A stretch of 12,569 bases of DNA. Source: Acidimicrobiales bacterium. Lineage in GTDB: Bacteria > Actinomycetota > Acidimicrobiia > Acidimicrobiales > Ilumatobacteraceae. Numbering within the stretch: position 1 is the first letter of the stretch; each line of letters starts with the position of its first letter. Below, piece by piece: positions 1-7,066 of this stretch. The stretch covers positions 1 to 12,569 of the forward strand of contig JAURHL010000042.1 in assembly GCA_030833305.1 (NCBI GenBank), written 5' to 3'. The translations under genes were made by a program, and so were the position numbers. Under the pieces are notes generated by a model. The model made no database searches. It saw only the letters and a list, made by a program, of their open reading frames with translations, and was not told the origin of the DNA.

Positions 1-1
1 C

Positions 2-550
2 GGGTGGACCACGCGTGACCTGGCCGCTCATCTGGTGGTGCGCGAGACCCGGCCCGATGCCGCCGGCGGGATCCTCTTCGCCCGGCTCGCTCCTCATGGC
101 GACCGGGTACGCGACAAAGTGGCCCGCACCGACTGGACCAAACTCGTGGAACGAGTGCGGTCGGGTCCCCCACGACTGTCGCCCATGCGTGTTCCGGCGC
201 TCGATCGACTGACCAACACCCTCGAGTACTTCGTGCACCTGGAGGACGTGCGTCGCGCCCAGCCGGACTGGTCCCCACGCGACCTCCCCGCCGAGCTGGA
301 GGACGCGTTGCTCGGGGCCCTCGAGCGCGGTGCGAGGTTGATGGGGCGGCGGGCCCCGTGTGGTCTCACCATGACCCCGCGCGGGGGAATCGCGATCGTC
401 GCCAAGAAGGGACAACCGGTCGTCGACGTTTCCGGTCCCACGGGCGAACTCGTGCTGTTCATCTACGGACGGCGGTCGGTGGCGCGGGTGGAACTGACCG
501 GACCCGATGACGCGGTGGCCGCGGTCGAATCGACGCGCTTCGGAGTCTGA
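2..550 (+). CDS. TIGR03085 family metal-binding protein (DinB/MDMPI-like), 5'-partial
   Basis: The reading frame is open from base 2 to a TGA at 548-550, giving 182 residues. The opening GWTTRDLAAHLVVRE and, later, FVHLEDVRRAQPDW match the actinobacterial TIGR03085 family. These are four-helix-bundle proteins related to mycothiol-dependent maleylpyruvate isomerase and DinB. The histidines in AAHLVVRE (residue 10 of the fragment) and FVHLED are candidate metal ligands. The C-terminal part (from PCGLTMTPRGG to the end, with GPTGELVLFIYGR) is the small C-terminal domain usual in these proteins. Family members normally begin roughly 30 residues before the GWTTRDL motif, so the true start lies upstream of the window. 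The substrate and reaction of this family are unknown to me; thiol-dependent chemistry is only implied by homology. It reads in the same direction as the beta-glucosidase 47 bases downstream, but there is no sign of functional linkage. Confidence 0.85.
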   Translation, partial: GWTTRDLAAHLVVRETRPDAAGGILFARLAPHGDRVRDKVARTDWTKLVERVRSGPPRLSPMRVPALDRLTNTLEYFVHLEDVRRAQPDWSPRDLPAELEDALLGALERGARLMGRRAPCGLTMTPRGGIAIVAKKGQPVVDVSGPTGELVLFIYGRRSVARVELTGPDDAVAAVESTRFGV

Positions 551-584
551 TGGTCGGGTAACGGAGCACACCGTCTCCAACTGA

Positions 585-590
585 CAAGAT
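585..590 (+). promoter_or_regulatory. Candidate -10 hexamer CAAGAT for a leaderless beta-glucosidase mRNA
   Basis: CAAGAT keeps the A at position 2 and the T at position 6 of the bacterial -10 element. It ends 7 bases before the GTG start at 598, and no Shine-Dalgarno sequence lies between them. No convincing -35 box is visible. This is a weak match on its own; its value comes from the same geometry recurring at other starts in the window. Confidence 0.35.
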
Positions 591-597
591 CAAACAC

Positions 598-3204
598 GTG
601 ACCCGTGACATCGACGCCCTTCTCGGACGAATGACCATCGAGGAGAAGGCGTCGATCACCACCGGTGCCACCCTGTGGAGCACCAACGCCGTCGAAGCCC
701 ATGACATCCCCGTCATCACCGTCACCGACGGTCCGGCGGGCGCTCGAGGACCGTTCACACCGGGCATCGGAACCCAGGTGGCCACGCTGTGCATTCCGTG
801 TGGCTCGGCCCTCGGAGCCACCTTCGACACCGACCTTCTGGAGCAGTTGGGGCGCGCGCTCGGGCACCAAACGCGCACGAAGAACGCCCGCGTCTTGTTG
901 GCGCCCACCGTCAACCTCCACCGATCACCGCTCTTCGGTCGAGCCTTCGAGTGCTACTCCGAGGATCCGCTCCTGTCCGGTCGGCTGGCCGCGGCCTTCA
1001 TCCGAGGCGCGCAATCGCACGGAGTGGCCACCACCGTCAAACACTTCGTCGGCAACGACGCCGAGTTCGAGCGCATGACGATCGACAGCGTCATCGACCA
1101 ACGAACGCTTCGAGAGGTGTACCTGTTGCCCTTCGAGATCGCGGTTCGCGAGGGCGGCTCACTCGGCATCATGACGTCGTACAACCGGATGAACGGAACG
1201 TACTGTGCCGAGAACCGTTGGCTGCTGCAGACCGTTCTGCGCGACGAGTGGGGCTTCGAGGGATTCGTGGTGACCGACTGGTTCGCCGGCACCACCACCG
1301 AGGGCGCCGCCCGAGCCGGGTTGGATCTCGAGATGCCCGCGCCTCCACGCGCCTACGGACCGGTGCTCGCCGAGGCGGTTCGCGCTGGTCGCGTGGACGA
1401 GAACGACCTCAACCGTGCCGCGCGGACGTTGTTGTCGGTGTTCGATCGATTGGGAGCCCTCGACGACGAGCCGGTCGAGCCTCACGCCGTGGATCTACCC
1501 GAGCACCGCGAACTGGCCCGACAGGCGGCGATCGGATCCATCGTTCTACTTCGGAACGAGACCGTGCGCGGACGCCGTCAGGATGTCGCCGCGCCGTTGC
1601 TTCCGTTGACGTCCACCGGCTCGAAGTCCATCGCGGTCATCGGGCCCAACGCCGAACGAGCACGCATCATGGGCGGAGGTTCGGCCGAGGTGCTCCCCCA
1701 CCACCGCACGCCGATCATCGACGTCCTGCGTGAGCGACTCGGCACCAAGGTGAAGATCCGTCACGAAACCGGTGGGAACATCGAGAAGACCACGCCGATC
1801 GTCGACCCCAACGTGGTGCGCACCCCATCAGGTGAACCGGGATTCGACGTGGTGGTCTACGACGGTGCCGTCGGATCGGGTACGGAGTTGACCCGCATCA
1901 ATCGGCCCGACGGTCGCATCATGGTGGTCGGTCGTCAGGACGAAGGCGTTCCCAAGTCGGCCTTCCATTTTCGGGCCACCGGTATCGTCACCGTCGAGCA
2001 CTCCGGTCAGTACGTGTTTTCGCTGGTGGAGGTGAGCCCGTGCCGATTGTTCGTCAATGGTGAGTGCGTCGTCGATGGAGCCAGCACCATCCCCCCGCGC
2101 GGTCATTCGTTCTTCGGAATGGGCAGCGTCGAGATCTCCGCGATCGTCGATCTGACGGCGGGCGAAGCCAACGAGATCGTGCTCGAGTGCGACGGCGAGC
2201 AGAGACAATGGATGCACGGGGCCCGAGTGGGCATGCAGTTCATCGAACCCGAGGATCCCATCCGCCGCGCCGTCGAATTGGCCGCCGAGAGCGACATCGC
2301 GCTCGTGGTGGTGGGCACCACGGACGAGTGGGAGAGCGAAGGGCACGACCGTGACACGCTCGCCCTGCCGGGACGCCAGGAAGAGTTGATCCGCGAGGTG
2401 GTGGCGGCGAATCCCCGCACGGTGGTGCTGGTGAACACCGGCGCCCCCGTCGACATGTCGTGGGCCGACGACGTGCCCGCGGTTCTCCAGGTGTGGTTCG
2501 GTGGTCAGGAGATGGGCGCCGCGGTCGTCGACGTCCTGTTCGGCGAGGCCGACCCCGGTGGACGTCTGCCGACCACCATCCCCGAGCGTCTCGAGCACAC
2601 GCCGGCGTGGGGCAACTTCCCCGGCGAGCACGGGCAAGTGCGTTACGGAGAGGGTGTGCTCATCGGGCACCGCTGGTACGAGTTGCGGCACCTCCCCGTT
2701 CGTTACCCCTTCGGTCATGGGCTCTCGTATTCATCCTTCGACGTGGATGCCCCCGACCTCGACCGCGACGTCATCGACTTCGCCGAGAGCGACGACGCGT
2801 CCATCACGGTTCGGGTGACCGTCACCAACATCGGTGCTCGCGCGGGAACGCACGTGGTGCAGTTGTACGTAGCACCACTGCAACCCACGGTGACCAGACC
2901 GCCCCAGGAACTGAAAGCGTTCGGAAAGGTTCACTTGGCGGCCGGGGCGAGCAAGGTCGTCAGACTGAGGCTCGGAATGCGCGCCTTCGCTCACTGGGAC
3001 ACCGGTGACACCTATCGCGGTTCGTTGCGACCACAAGTCACCGGGGAACGAGCGATGGTCGAGTCCGCAGGCACGGGAGAGTGGCGCGTCGACCCCGGCC
3101 TGTACGAGATTCGGGTGGCCAATTCGTCGGCCGATGTCGCGCACAGTGCGGTCGTCACGGTGACCAAGGGATCCACTCACCCCGCCGATGCGAGGGGTCT
3201 GTGA
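598..3204 (+). CDS. GH3 family beta-glucosidase with inserted PA14 domain
   Basis: The 868-residue protein is a glycoside hydrolase family 3 enzyme, expected to release terminal beta-linked glucose (or a similar sugar) with retention. The (beta/alpha)8 N-domain spans roughly 1-290, with the KHFVGND substrate-binding motif at 148-154 and the nucleophile Asp227 in VVTDWFAGT. The C-domain (about 305-400 and 550-700) carries WESEGHDR at 578-585; the acid/base should be E579 or E581, as in the Kluyveromyces BglI type. Residues about 412-550 form the PA14-like insertion that shapes the active site in that subgroup. A fibronectin-III-like domain follows (about 735-855). No signal peptide is present, so the enzyme is probably cytoplasmic. 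The GTG start is chosen because the typical N-terminal IDALLGRMTIEEK follows immediately and no other start lies nearby. Its stop overlaps the start of the next gene. Exact sugar specificity cannot be read from sequence. Confidence 0.95.
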   Translation: MTRDIDALLGRMTIEEKASITTGATLWSTNAVEAHDIPVITVTDGPAGARGPFTPGIGTQVATLCIPCGSALGATFDTDLLEQLGRALGHQTRTKNARVLLAPTVNLHRSPLFGRAFECYSEDPLLSGRLAAAFIRGAQSHGVATTVKHFVGNDAEFERMTIDSVIDQRTLREVYLLPFEIAVREGGSLGIMTSYNRMNGTYCAENRWLLQTVLRDEWGFEGFVVTDWFAGTTTEGAARAGLDLEMPAPPRAYGPVLAEAVRAGRVDENDLNRAARTLLSVFDRLGALDDEPVEPHAVDLPEHRELARQAAIGSIVLLRNETVRGRRQDVAAPLLPLTSTGSKSIAVIGPNAERARIMGGGSAEVLPHHRTPIIDVLRERLGTKVKIRHETGGNIEKTTPIVDPNVVRTPSGEPGFDVVVYDGAVGSGTELTRINRPDGRIMVVGRQDEGVPKSAFHFRATGIVTVEHSGQYVFSLVEVSPCRLFVNGECVVDGASTIPPRGHSFFGMGSVEISAIVDLTAGEANEIVLECDGEQRQWMHGARVGMQFIEPEDPIRRAVELAAESDIALVVVGTTDEWESEGHDRDTLALPGRQEELIREVVAANPRTVVLVNTGAPVDMSWADDVPAVLQVWFGGQEMGAAVVDVLFGEADPGGRLPTTIPERLEHTPAWGNFPGEHGQVRYGEGVLIGHRWYELRHLPVRYPFGHGLSYSSFDVDAPDLDRDVIDFAESDDASITVRVTVTNIGARAGTHVVQLYVAPLQPTVTRPPQELKAFGKVHLAAGASKVVRLRLGMRAFAHWDTGDTYRGSLRPQVTGERAMVESAGTGEWRVDPGLYEIRVANSSADVAHSAVVTVTKGSTHPADARGL
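3193..3197 (+). promoter_or_regulatory. Ribosome binding site AGGGG of the MBL-fold gene
   Basis: AGGGG lies inside the last codons of the beta-glucosidase gene, 6 bases before the ATG at 3204. This spacing favours that ATG over the GTG at 3201, which would be only 3 bases away. Together with the TGATG overlap it points to translational coupling. Confidence 0.6.
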
Positions 3205-3995
3205 TGCTGTTGCGTCGACTCGACGATTATCAGAGTTGGCAGGTTCAGTTCTCGGGGAGTTCCGTCCTGATCGATCCGTGGTTGACCGAGCATCCCATCA
3301 GCGGCGCCTTCGATCGCCGTCACCCGGCCGGTTTCACCACGCACGGTGACCTCGTGCGCGAGAACGCCGACATCGCCGCCGTGCTTCTGTGCACGTCGGT
3401 CAACGACCATCTGCGGCCGGACACCTTGCGTCTCCTCGGCGACGTGCCGGTGCACTCGAACCTGAAAGCGGCCAAGGCGGCTCGGGCCGCGGGAAGTCCC
3501 TCCACCCACGTGCGCACGCCCGGCGAGACGTTCGAGATCACGTGTCGCGAGGGAGGCACGCTTCGAGTGACGTCGACCAGGTGCGGTCTACCGCTCGGTT
3601 ACATCGCGACCGGATGGGTGATCGAAGCCGTCGACGCGAGCGGAGTGGACCGCGGGCGACTCTGGATCGAGCCTCACCAGCCAACCGTCGATGTCGCCCG
3701 TGAGGTTTCCGCCCGTGGTCCCGTGGACGTCGCGGTGCTACCCACGCAGTCGGTGTTGGCCGTGGTGCTCCCGGTCACGGCCGGACCCACGCGCAGCGCG
3801 GCGGCCACGCGAGCCTGTGGTGCTCGTGCCCTGGTTCCCACCGCCACCGACCCACGACGCGACATGAAATGGTGGCAGAAGGCTCTCTACTTCGTCTCGG
3901 GTGGCGATGCTCGGACGGTGAACGAACTGAACGGTGCGGCGGAGTTGATACATCTGCGAACCGGCGACTGGCTCGACGTGCGTTCGGGTCGCTGA
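3204..3995 (+). CDS. MBL-fold (metallo-beta-lactamase-like) protein with degraded metal motif
   Basis: The 263-residue protein resembles the Lactamase_B_3/UlaG-like branch of the metallo-beta-lactamase fold. It opens with DDYQSWQVQFSGSSVLIDPWL (IDPW at 23-26), the usual beta-hairpin and DPW signature. The position of the HxHxDH metal motif is occupied by TSVNDH (64-69), keeping only D68 and H69. EPH at 156-158 matches the YEPH motif I recall in related cyanobacterial and plant proteins. Those relatives, as I remember them, also have SQGLxDH-like variants, so the loss is likely a subfamily trait rather than decay. It may bind one metal, bind metal differently, or be non-hydrolytic. There is no signal peptide. 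The start overlaps the beta-glucosidase stop (TGATG), implying co-expression, but its substrate is unknown. The reading frame also runs open upstream to 3081 inside the beta-glucosidase; that extension is not supported. Confidence 0.8.
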   Translation: MLLRRLDDYQSWQVQFSGSSVLIDPWLTEHPISGAFDRRHPAGFTTHGDLVRENADIAAVLLCTSVNDHLRPDTLRLLGDVPVHSNLKAAKAARAAGSPSTHVRTPGETFEITCREGGTLRVTSTRCGLPLGYIATGWVIEAVDASGVDRGRLWIEPHQPTVDVAREVSARGPVDVAVLPTQSVLAVVLPVTAGPTRSAAATRACGARALVPTATDPRRDMKWWQKALYFVSGGDARTVNELNGAAELIHLRTGDWLDVRSGR

Positions 3996-4004
3996 GCACG
4001 AAGG

Positions 4005-5339
4005 TCAACCGACACGAAGGGTGAACACCGGCGTGTCGTCGGGGCGCGTGGGCAACACGATCCGGTCGCCCGAACGATGGAGCATCGCTCGATGACCCAC
4101 CAGATGCACCTCGCCGGCGGGTAGCCCGTCGATGACGATCGTCGCCGAGTCCGGTCGACCGCACACCATCGCGTAGACCGCGCCGTCGGCACCCGTCGTC
4201 AATCGCACGGGCGTCCCGTCATCGGTCTGCAAGCGCGATTGCTCGAACGGACGACTTGCGTAGATCGCCGCACCGTTCACCGCGAGCCACTGTCCCATCG
4301 CCAACAACCGCATCTGCTGGGCCCACGGGACCTCCCCGCCGGGCATCGCTCCGTAGTTGAGCAAGAGGTTGCCGCCGTCGGCCACGATGTCGACGAACAT
4401 ACGGATCAGATCGGGGATCGGCATGTACGTGTGCTCACCCTCGGACTCGGTGTAACCGAAGCTGGTGCCGATGCCACGAGTGACCTCGAAGGGGCGCTTG
4501 TGATCGACCGGTGTCGTCGTGTACTCGGGAGTGGTGAAATCGGCGTGCGCCGTCCCGCCCATCACGCCGAGGAAGTCGAAGCGGTCGTTCACCACGCCAT
4601 CGGGATTGCCGTTGTAGAAGTCGGCCATCAATTGCGCGGCCCCCGCTCCGAATCCGGGGTAGCCGATGTCGTTCCAGAGAACGTCCGGTTGGTATTTGCG
4701 AATCAACTCGCGCCAATGAGCGTCCGCGTACGCGTGATAGGTCTCGTCCTGCGGAATCGCTCCGTACAACTTGCCCCAACCGTCGATGCCCAGACCTTGA
4801 AACGTCCAGTCGATACCGCCCGAGTAATAGACACCGAAACGCAGCCCGGCCCCCCGCGCCGCATCGGCGCATTCCCGAACCAGGTCGCGTTCCGACGACC
4901 ATGCCGAGCCGCGATGCGGGTTCGGAACCTCGGACGGCCACATGAGAACGCCGTCATGGTGTTTGGTGACCATCACGCAGTACTTGGCTCCCGAGGCGGC
5001 CAGCATGCGCTGCCACCGCTGCGGATCCCAGCCCTTGGCCGCGTCCAGGAATCGTCGCACGAAGACGTCGTACTCGCAGTTCCCCCACACCCGAGCGTGA
5101 TGCTCGGCGGCCGGGGAGTCCGGAATGCTGATGGAGTTCCAATACCACTCGGCGTACGGCGTGTGGCTGAACGCCATGCGCTCGCCCTCCTCGCGGGCCA
5201 GGGTGAAGGGGTCCTTGCCGGTGGGTGCGAACGCCGGCACCGAACCCACGGTCCAGTGGGAGAAGATCCCGAACTTGGCATCCAGGAACCACGAGGGGAC
5301 CGGGTGCGTCGACAGGGACTCGTAGGTGGGCTGGTACAT
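4005..5339 (-). CDS. GH29 alpha-L-fucosidase
   Basis: The 444-residue protein is a glycoside hydrolase family 29 enzyme, expected to release terminal alpha-L-fucose by a retaining mechanism. Signatures are VPSWFLDAKFGIFSHW near the N-terminus, KHHDG at 126-130 (the conserved His pair at the sugar pocket) and WNDIGYP at 222-228, whose Asp224 is the nucleophile. The acid/base is variable in GH29; E272 in TPEY and E285 in PFEVTRG are the candidates. After the TIM barrel (about 1-350) a beta-sandwich domain fills the C-terminus. No signal peptide is visible, so action on imported oligosaccharides is likely. The ATG at 5339 is preferred over the GTG at 5345 because a TAAAGT -10 element ends exactly at 5346, which would leave the GTG untranscribed. 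The gene converges on the GH3/MBL pair with 9 bases between stops, and it is downstream of mscS-like and HAD genes on the same strand. Confidence 0.94.
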   Translation of the reverse strand: MYQPTYESLSTHPVPSWFLDAKFGIFSHWTVGSVPAFAPTGKDPFTLAREEGERMAFSHTPYAEWYWNSISIPDSPAAEHHARVWGNCEYDVFVRRFLDAAKGWDPQRWQRMLAASGAKYCVMVTKHHDGVLMWPSEVPNPHRGSAWSSERDLVRECADAARGAGLRFGVYYSGGIDWTFQGLGIDGWGKLYGAIPQDETYHAYADAHWRELIRKYQPDVLWNDIGYPGFGAGAAQLMADFYNGNPDGVVNDRFDFLGVMGGTAHADFTTPEYTTTPVDHKRPFEVTRGIGTSFGYTESEGEHTYMPIPDLIRMFVDIVADGGNLLLNYGAMPGGEVPWAQQMRLLAMGQWLAVNGAAIYASRPFEQSRLQTDDGTPVRLTTGADGAVYAMVCGRPDSATIVIDGLPAGEVHLVGHRAMLHRSGDRIVLPTRPDDTPVFTLRVG

Positions 5340-5345
5340 GGGCAC

Positions 5346-5351
5346 ACTTTA
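5346..5351 (-). promoter_or_regulatory. -10 element TAAAGT for a leaderless fucosidase mRNA
   Basis: On the minus strand TAAAGT is followed by six bases (GTGCCC) and then the ATG at 5339. It matches TANNNT, and no Shine-Dalgarno sequence precedes the ATG. It gives the fucosidase its own promoter in the 53-base gap after the MscS gene. Confidence 0.55.
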
Positions 5352-5392
5352 GAAGTGGAGCGAACGAGTCCCGAACGACGGGCCGGGCGCGA

Positions 5393-6295
5393 TCAGGAGT
5401 CCTGGGCCGACAAGCGTTCCTCGGTGCGGCGCACCAACGTCTCGCGCTCCTCCGCCGTGAGCGGTCGGGTCGTGCGCACCTTCAGTTCCACCTGAGGATT
5501 ACCCGCCGCCGGTGTGGCCATCAAGATGTCGTCCACCAACATCACTTCGGTCAGATTCGGACTGCCGGCCAGTTCGCGGATGGTTTCGGCGGCCCGACTG
5601 GCGGCCTCACCGTGCTCGGTGTTCGCCGGAACTTTGATGGAGAGTTTCGTCTCGACCGGCTCCTGGCTGAGGTTTCGCACCGACAACAGGGCGGTGTGGG
5701 GAAGGTGGATGGTGCTGTACCCGTCACGTATGCGCGTCGACACCAGGCCGATGTGCTCGACGATTCCTCGCACGCCGTTCGGGAACGAGCCACTCACTTC
5801 CACCTCGTCACCCACTCCGTAGCGATCCTCCAGCAGGACGGACAAGCCGGTGAGATAGTCGTTCACCTTGTGCTGGCCACCGATGGCCACGGCCGCGCCG
5901 ATGAAGCCCGCGCTCGACAAGAAGAAGGCGGCATCCAACTCGAGGATGTGGAAGACCGCGATGATGACGCCGAGCCAGAGCACCACGGCGAAAAGGTGAT
6001 GGAGCATCCGGGCGGCGGCGTCGATGCGTTGCCGGCGTCGGTTCTCTCCCACCTCGCCGTGCTCCAGCTCTTGGTAACGGGTCGGGGTGCGCCACCAACG
6101 CGTGGGATGGGCGATGCTGCGCCGCGCCACGAAGCGCACGACACGACGAAAGATCACGTGGGACAGCCGCGTCGCGATGAACGCACCGATCACCACGAGC
6201 ACGACGATCAATGGTCGGGACATGGCCTCTTGAGCCGAGATCGGCTGCTCGGGCGAGGGGTTCAGGGTCGACGGTGTCGGGATCAGAAAGAACAT
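5393..6295 (-). CDS. MscS-type small mechanosensitive ion channel
   Basis: The 300-residue integral membrane protein has three predicted membrane helices: about 28-46, 98-118 and the pore-lining third helix from about 122. The pore helix carries the Gly/Ala-spaced SSAGFIGAAVAIGGQ, followed by the family hallmark LLEDRYGVGDEVEV (154-167). A cytoplasmic beta domain (VRGIVEHIGLVSTRIRD) and an alpha/beta C-terminal part follow. The architecture and length are those of the classic homoheptameric MscS that vents osmolytes on hypo-osmotic shock. The loop between helices 1 and 2 is basic and long (about 47-97). The ATG at 6295 has a strong Shine-Dalgarno sequence, unlike most of its neighbours, which makes this start better supported than the internal Met25. 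It lies 39 bases downstream of the HAD gene and 53 upstream of the fucosidase, so the three may be partly co-transcribed. No functional tie to the glycosidases is evident. Confidence 0.93.
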   Translation of the reverse strand: MFFLIPTPSTLNPSPEQPISAQEAMSRPLIVVLVVIGAFIATRLSHVIFRRVVRFVARRSIAHPTRWWRTPTRYQELEHGEVGENRRRQRIDAAARMLHHLFAVVLWLGVIIAVFHILELDAAFFLSSAGFIGAAVAIGGQHKVNDYLTGLSVLLEDRYGVGDEVEVSGSFPNGVRGIVEHIGLVSTRIRDGYSTIHLPHTALLSVRNLSQEPVETKLSIKVPANTEHGEAASRAAETIRELAGSPNLTEVMLVDDILMATPAAGNPQVELKVRTTRPLTAEERETLVRRTEERLSAQDS

Positions 6296-6297
6296 GA

Positions 6298-6304
6298 CCC
6301 CTCC
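6298..6304 (-). promoter_or_regulatory. Strong Shine-Dalgarno sequence (GGAGGGG) of the MscS gene
   Basis: GGAGGGG precedes the ATG at 6295 with about 4 bases after the GGAGG core. It is one of the few clear ribosome binding sites in the window and it fixes the MscS start. Confidence 0.6.
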
Positions 6305-6334
6305 ATTGTGCCGTGAAACGGGAGCGTCGACCGC

Positions 6335-7066
6335 TCATTCACCACCTTGGCGAACCCAATCGGGAACCTCGGCGATGCTCTCCACCTCGCCGAATCGACC
6401 GTGCCCCACGGGATGATCGGCCTTTTCCAGTTCCCACAGCACGTGGTACGGGACGTGCACCGCGTGTCCGCCGATCTCCAGCACAGGAAGGATGTCACTC
6501 TTCACCGAGTTGCCCACCATGCAGAAACGGTGTGGCTCCACGTCGAATTCACGAAGCACCCGGGAATAACTCTCCGGATCCTTCTCCAGGACGATCTCGA
6601 CATGGTCGAAGAGATGATCGATACCGCTGGTGGTCACCTTGCGGGTCTGGTGGACCAGGTCGCCCTTGGTGATGACTGCCACGCGATGGTCTCGGGCCAA
6701 ATCGACGATCACCTCGGCCACCCCGGGCAATAGTCGCACCGGTGCCAGGAGCAACTCACGAACGACGCCGAGCAGTCTGTCCATCACGTCGCTCGTCACG
6801 CGCCCCTGGGAGACCGACAACGCCGCCTCCAGCATCGACAAGCCGAAGGCCTTCACGCCGTAGCCGTAGGTGGGCAGGTTCTTGCGTTCGGTCGCGGTGA
6901 GCGTCGAGCGGAGATCCACACCGTCGGCGACGAAGGGTGACAAGAGATCACAGAACGTGTTCTCCGCGGCGTGGAAACCGTCCTCGCTGTGCCACAAGGT
7001 GTCGTCGGCGTCGAAGGCCACCACGTCGAAGCGCGCGCCGCCACGATCTAGAGTTGCCTCGCTCAT
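6335..7066 (-). CDS. HAD superfamily hydrolase (phosphatase-like)
   Basis: The 243-residue protein has the four haloacid-dehalogenase motifs. Motif I is FDADDTLW (18-25), with nucleophile Asp19 and acid/base Asp21. Motif II is VITKGD (Thr133), motif III is Lys162 in LEKDPES, and motif IV is GNSVKSD (185-191). In motif IV the usual first Asp is Asn186 while Asp191 is kept, a variant I associate with a HAD subgroup that reads GNSxxSD. An alpha-helical cap lies between motifs I and II, as in subfamily I enzymes. A small-molecule phosphatase is the likely role; the substrate is unknown. The start is the ATG at 7066. The frame stays open further upstream, but that stretch is the complement of the deacetylase's Thr/Ser-rich stalk and would translate to a poly-Val/Leu run. 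A GAGGG at 7069-7073 is close for a ribosome site. Its start codon overlaps that of the divergent deacetylase. Confidence 0.9.
   Translation of the reverse strand: MSEATLDRGGARFDVVAFDADDTLWHSEDGFHAAENTFCDLLSPFVADGVDLRSTLTATERKNLPTYGYGVKAFGLSMLEAALSVSQGRVTSDVMDRLLGVVRELLLAPVRLLPGVAEVIVDLARDHRVAVITKGDLVHQTRKVTTSGIDHLFDHVEIVLEKDPESYSRVLREFDVEPHRFCMVGNSVKSDILPVLEIGGHAVHVPYHVLWELEKADHPVGHGRFGEVESIAEVPDWVRQGGE
7049..7054 (+). promoter_or_regulatory. Candidate -10 element TAGAGT of the deacetylase gene
   Basis: TAGAGT fits TANNNT and ends 10 bases before the ATG at 7065, so a transcript would have a leader of only a few bases. There is no Shine-Dalgarno sequence before this ATG. The element lies inside the coding region of the divergent HAD gene. 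Confidence 0.4.

Noticed and set aside
561..574. Short inverted repeat ACGG/CCGT upstream of the beta-glucosidase
   Set aside because: The stem is only four bases with a six-base loop. It is near the expected -35 region, but too short to call an operator.
1828..2718. A 296-codon - strand frame inside the beta-glucosidase gene
   Set aside because: It is antisense to conserved GH3 and PA14 regions, with no motif or start signal of its own.
3996..4020. CACGAAGG direct repeat at the convergent GH3-MBL/fucosidase ends
   Set aside because: The second copy is within the fucosidase coding end, the unit is only eight bases, and no hairpin is formed. Probably chance.
5343..5345. GTG start for the fucosidase
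   Set aside because: It lies directly after the TAAAGT hexamer, in the stretch expected to be upstream of the transcript start. The ATG two codons later has the leaderless spacing.
4239..5495. A 418-codon open frame on the + strand opposite the fucosidase
   Set aside because: It is antisense to a gene with full GH29 motifs. The translation is rich in Arg/Val/His with no recognisable domain, as expected from the complement of GC-rich codons.
5225..6316. A 363-codon + strand frame opposite the MscS gene
   Set aside because: It mirrors the MscS coding sequence, has no recognisable domain and starts inside the fucosidase antisense. MscS motifs and its ribosome site are clear on the other strand.
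6870..7064. N-terminal extension of the deacetylase
   Set aside because: It would bury the lipoprotein signal peptide behind 65 residues that are only the complement of the HAD gene.
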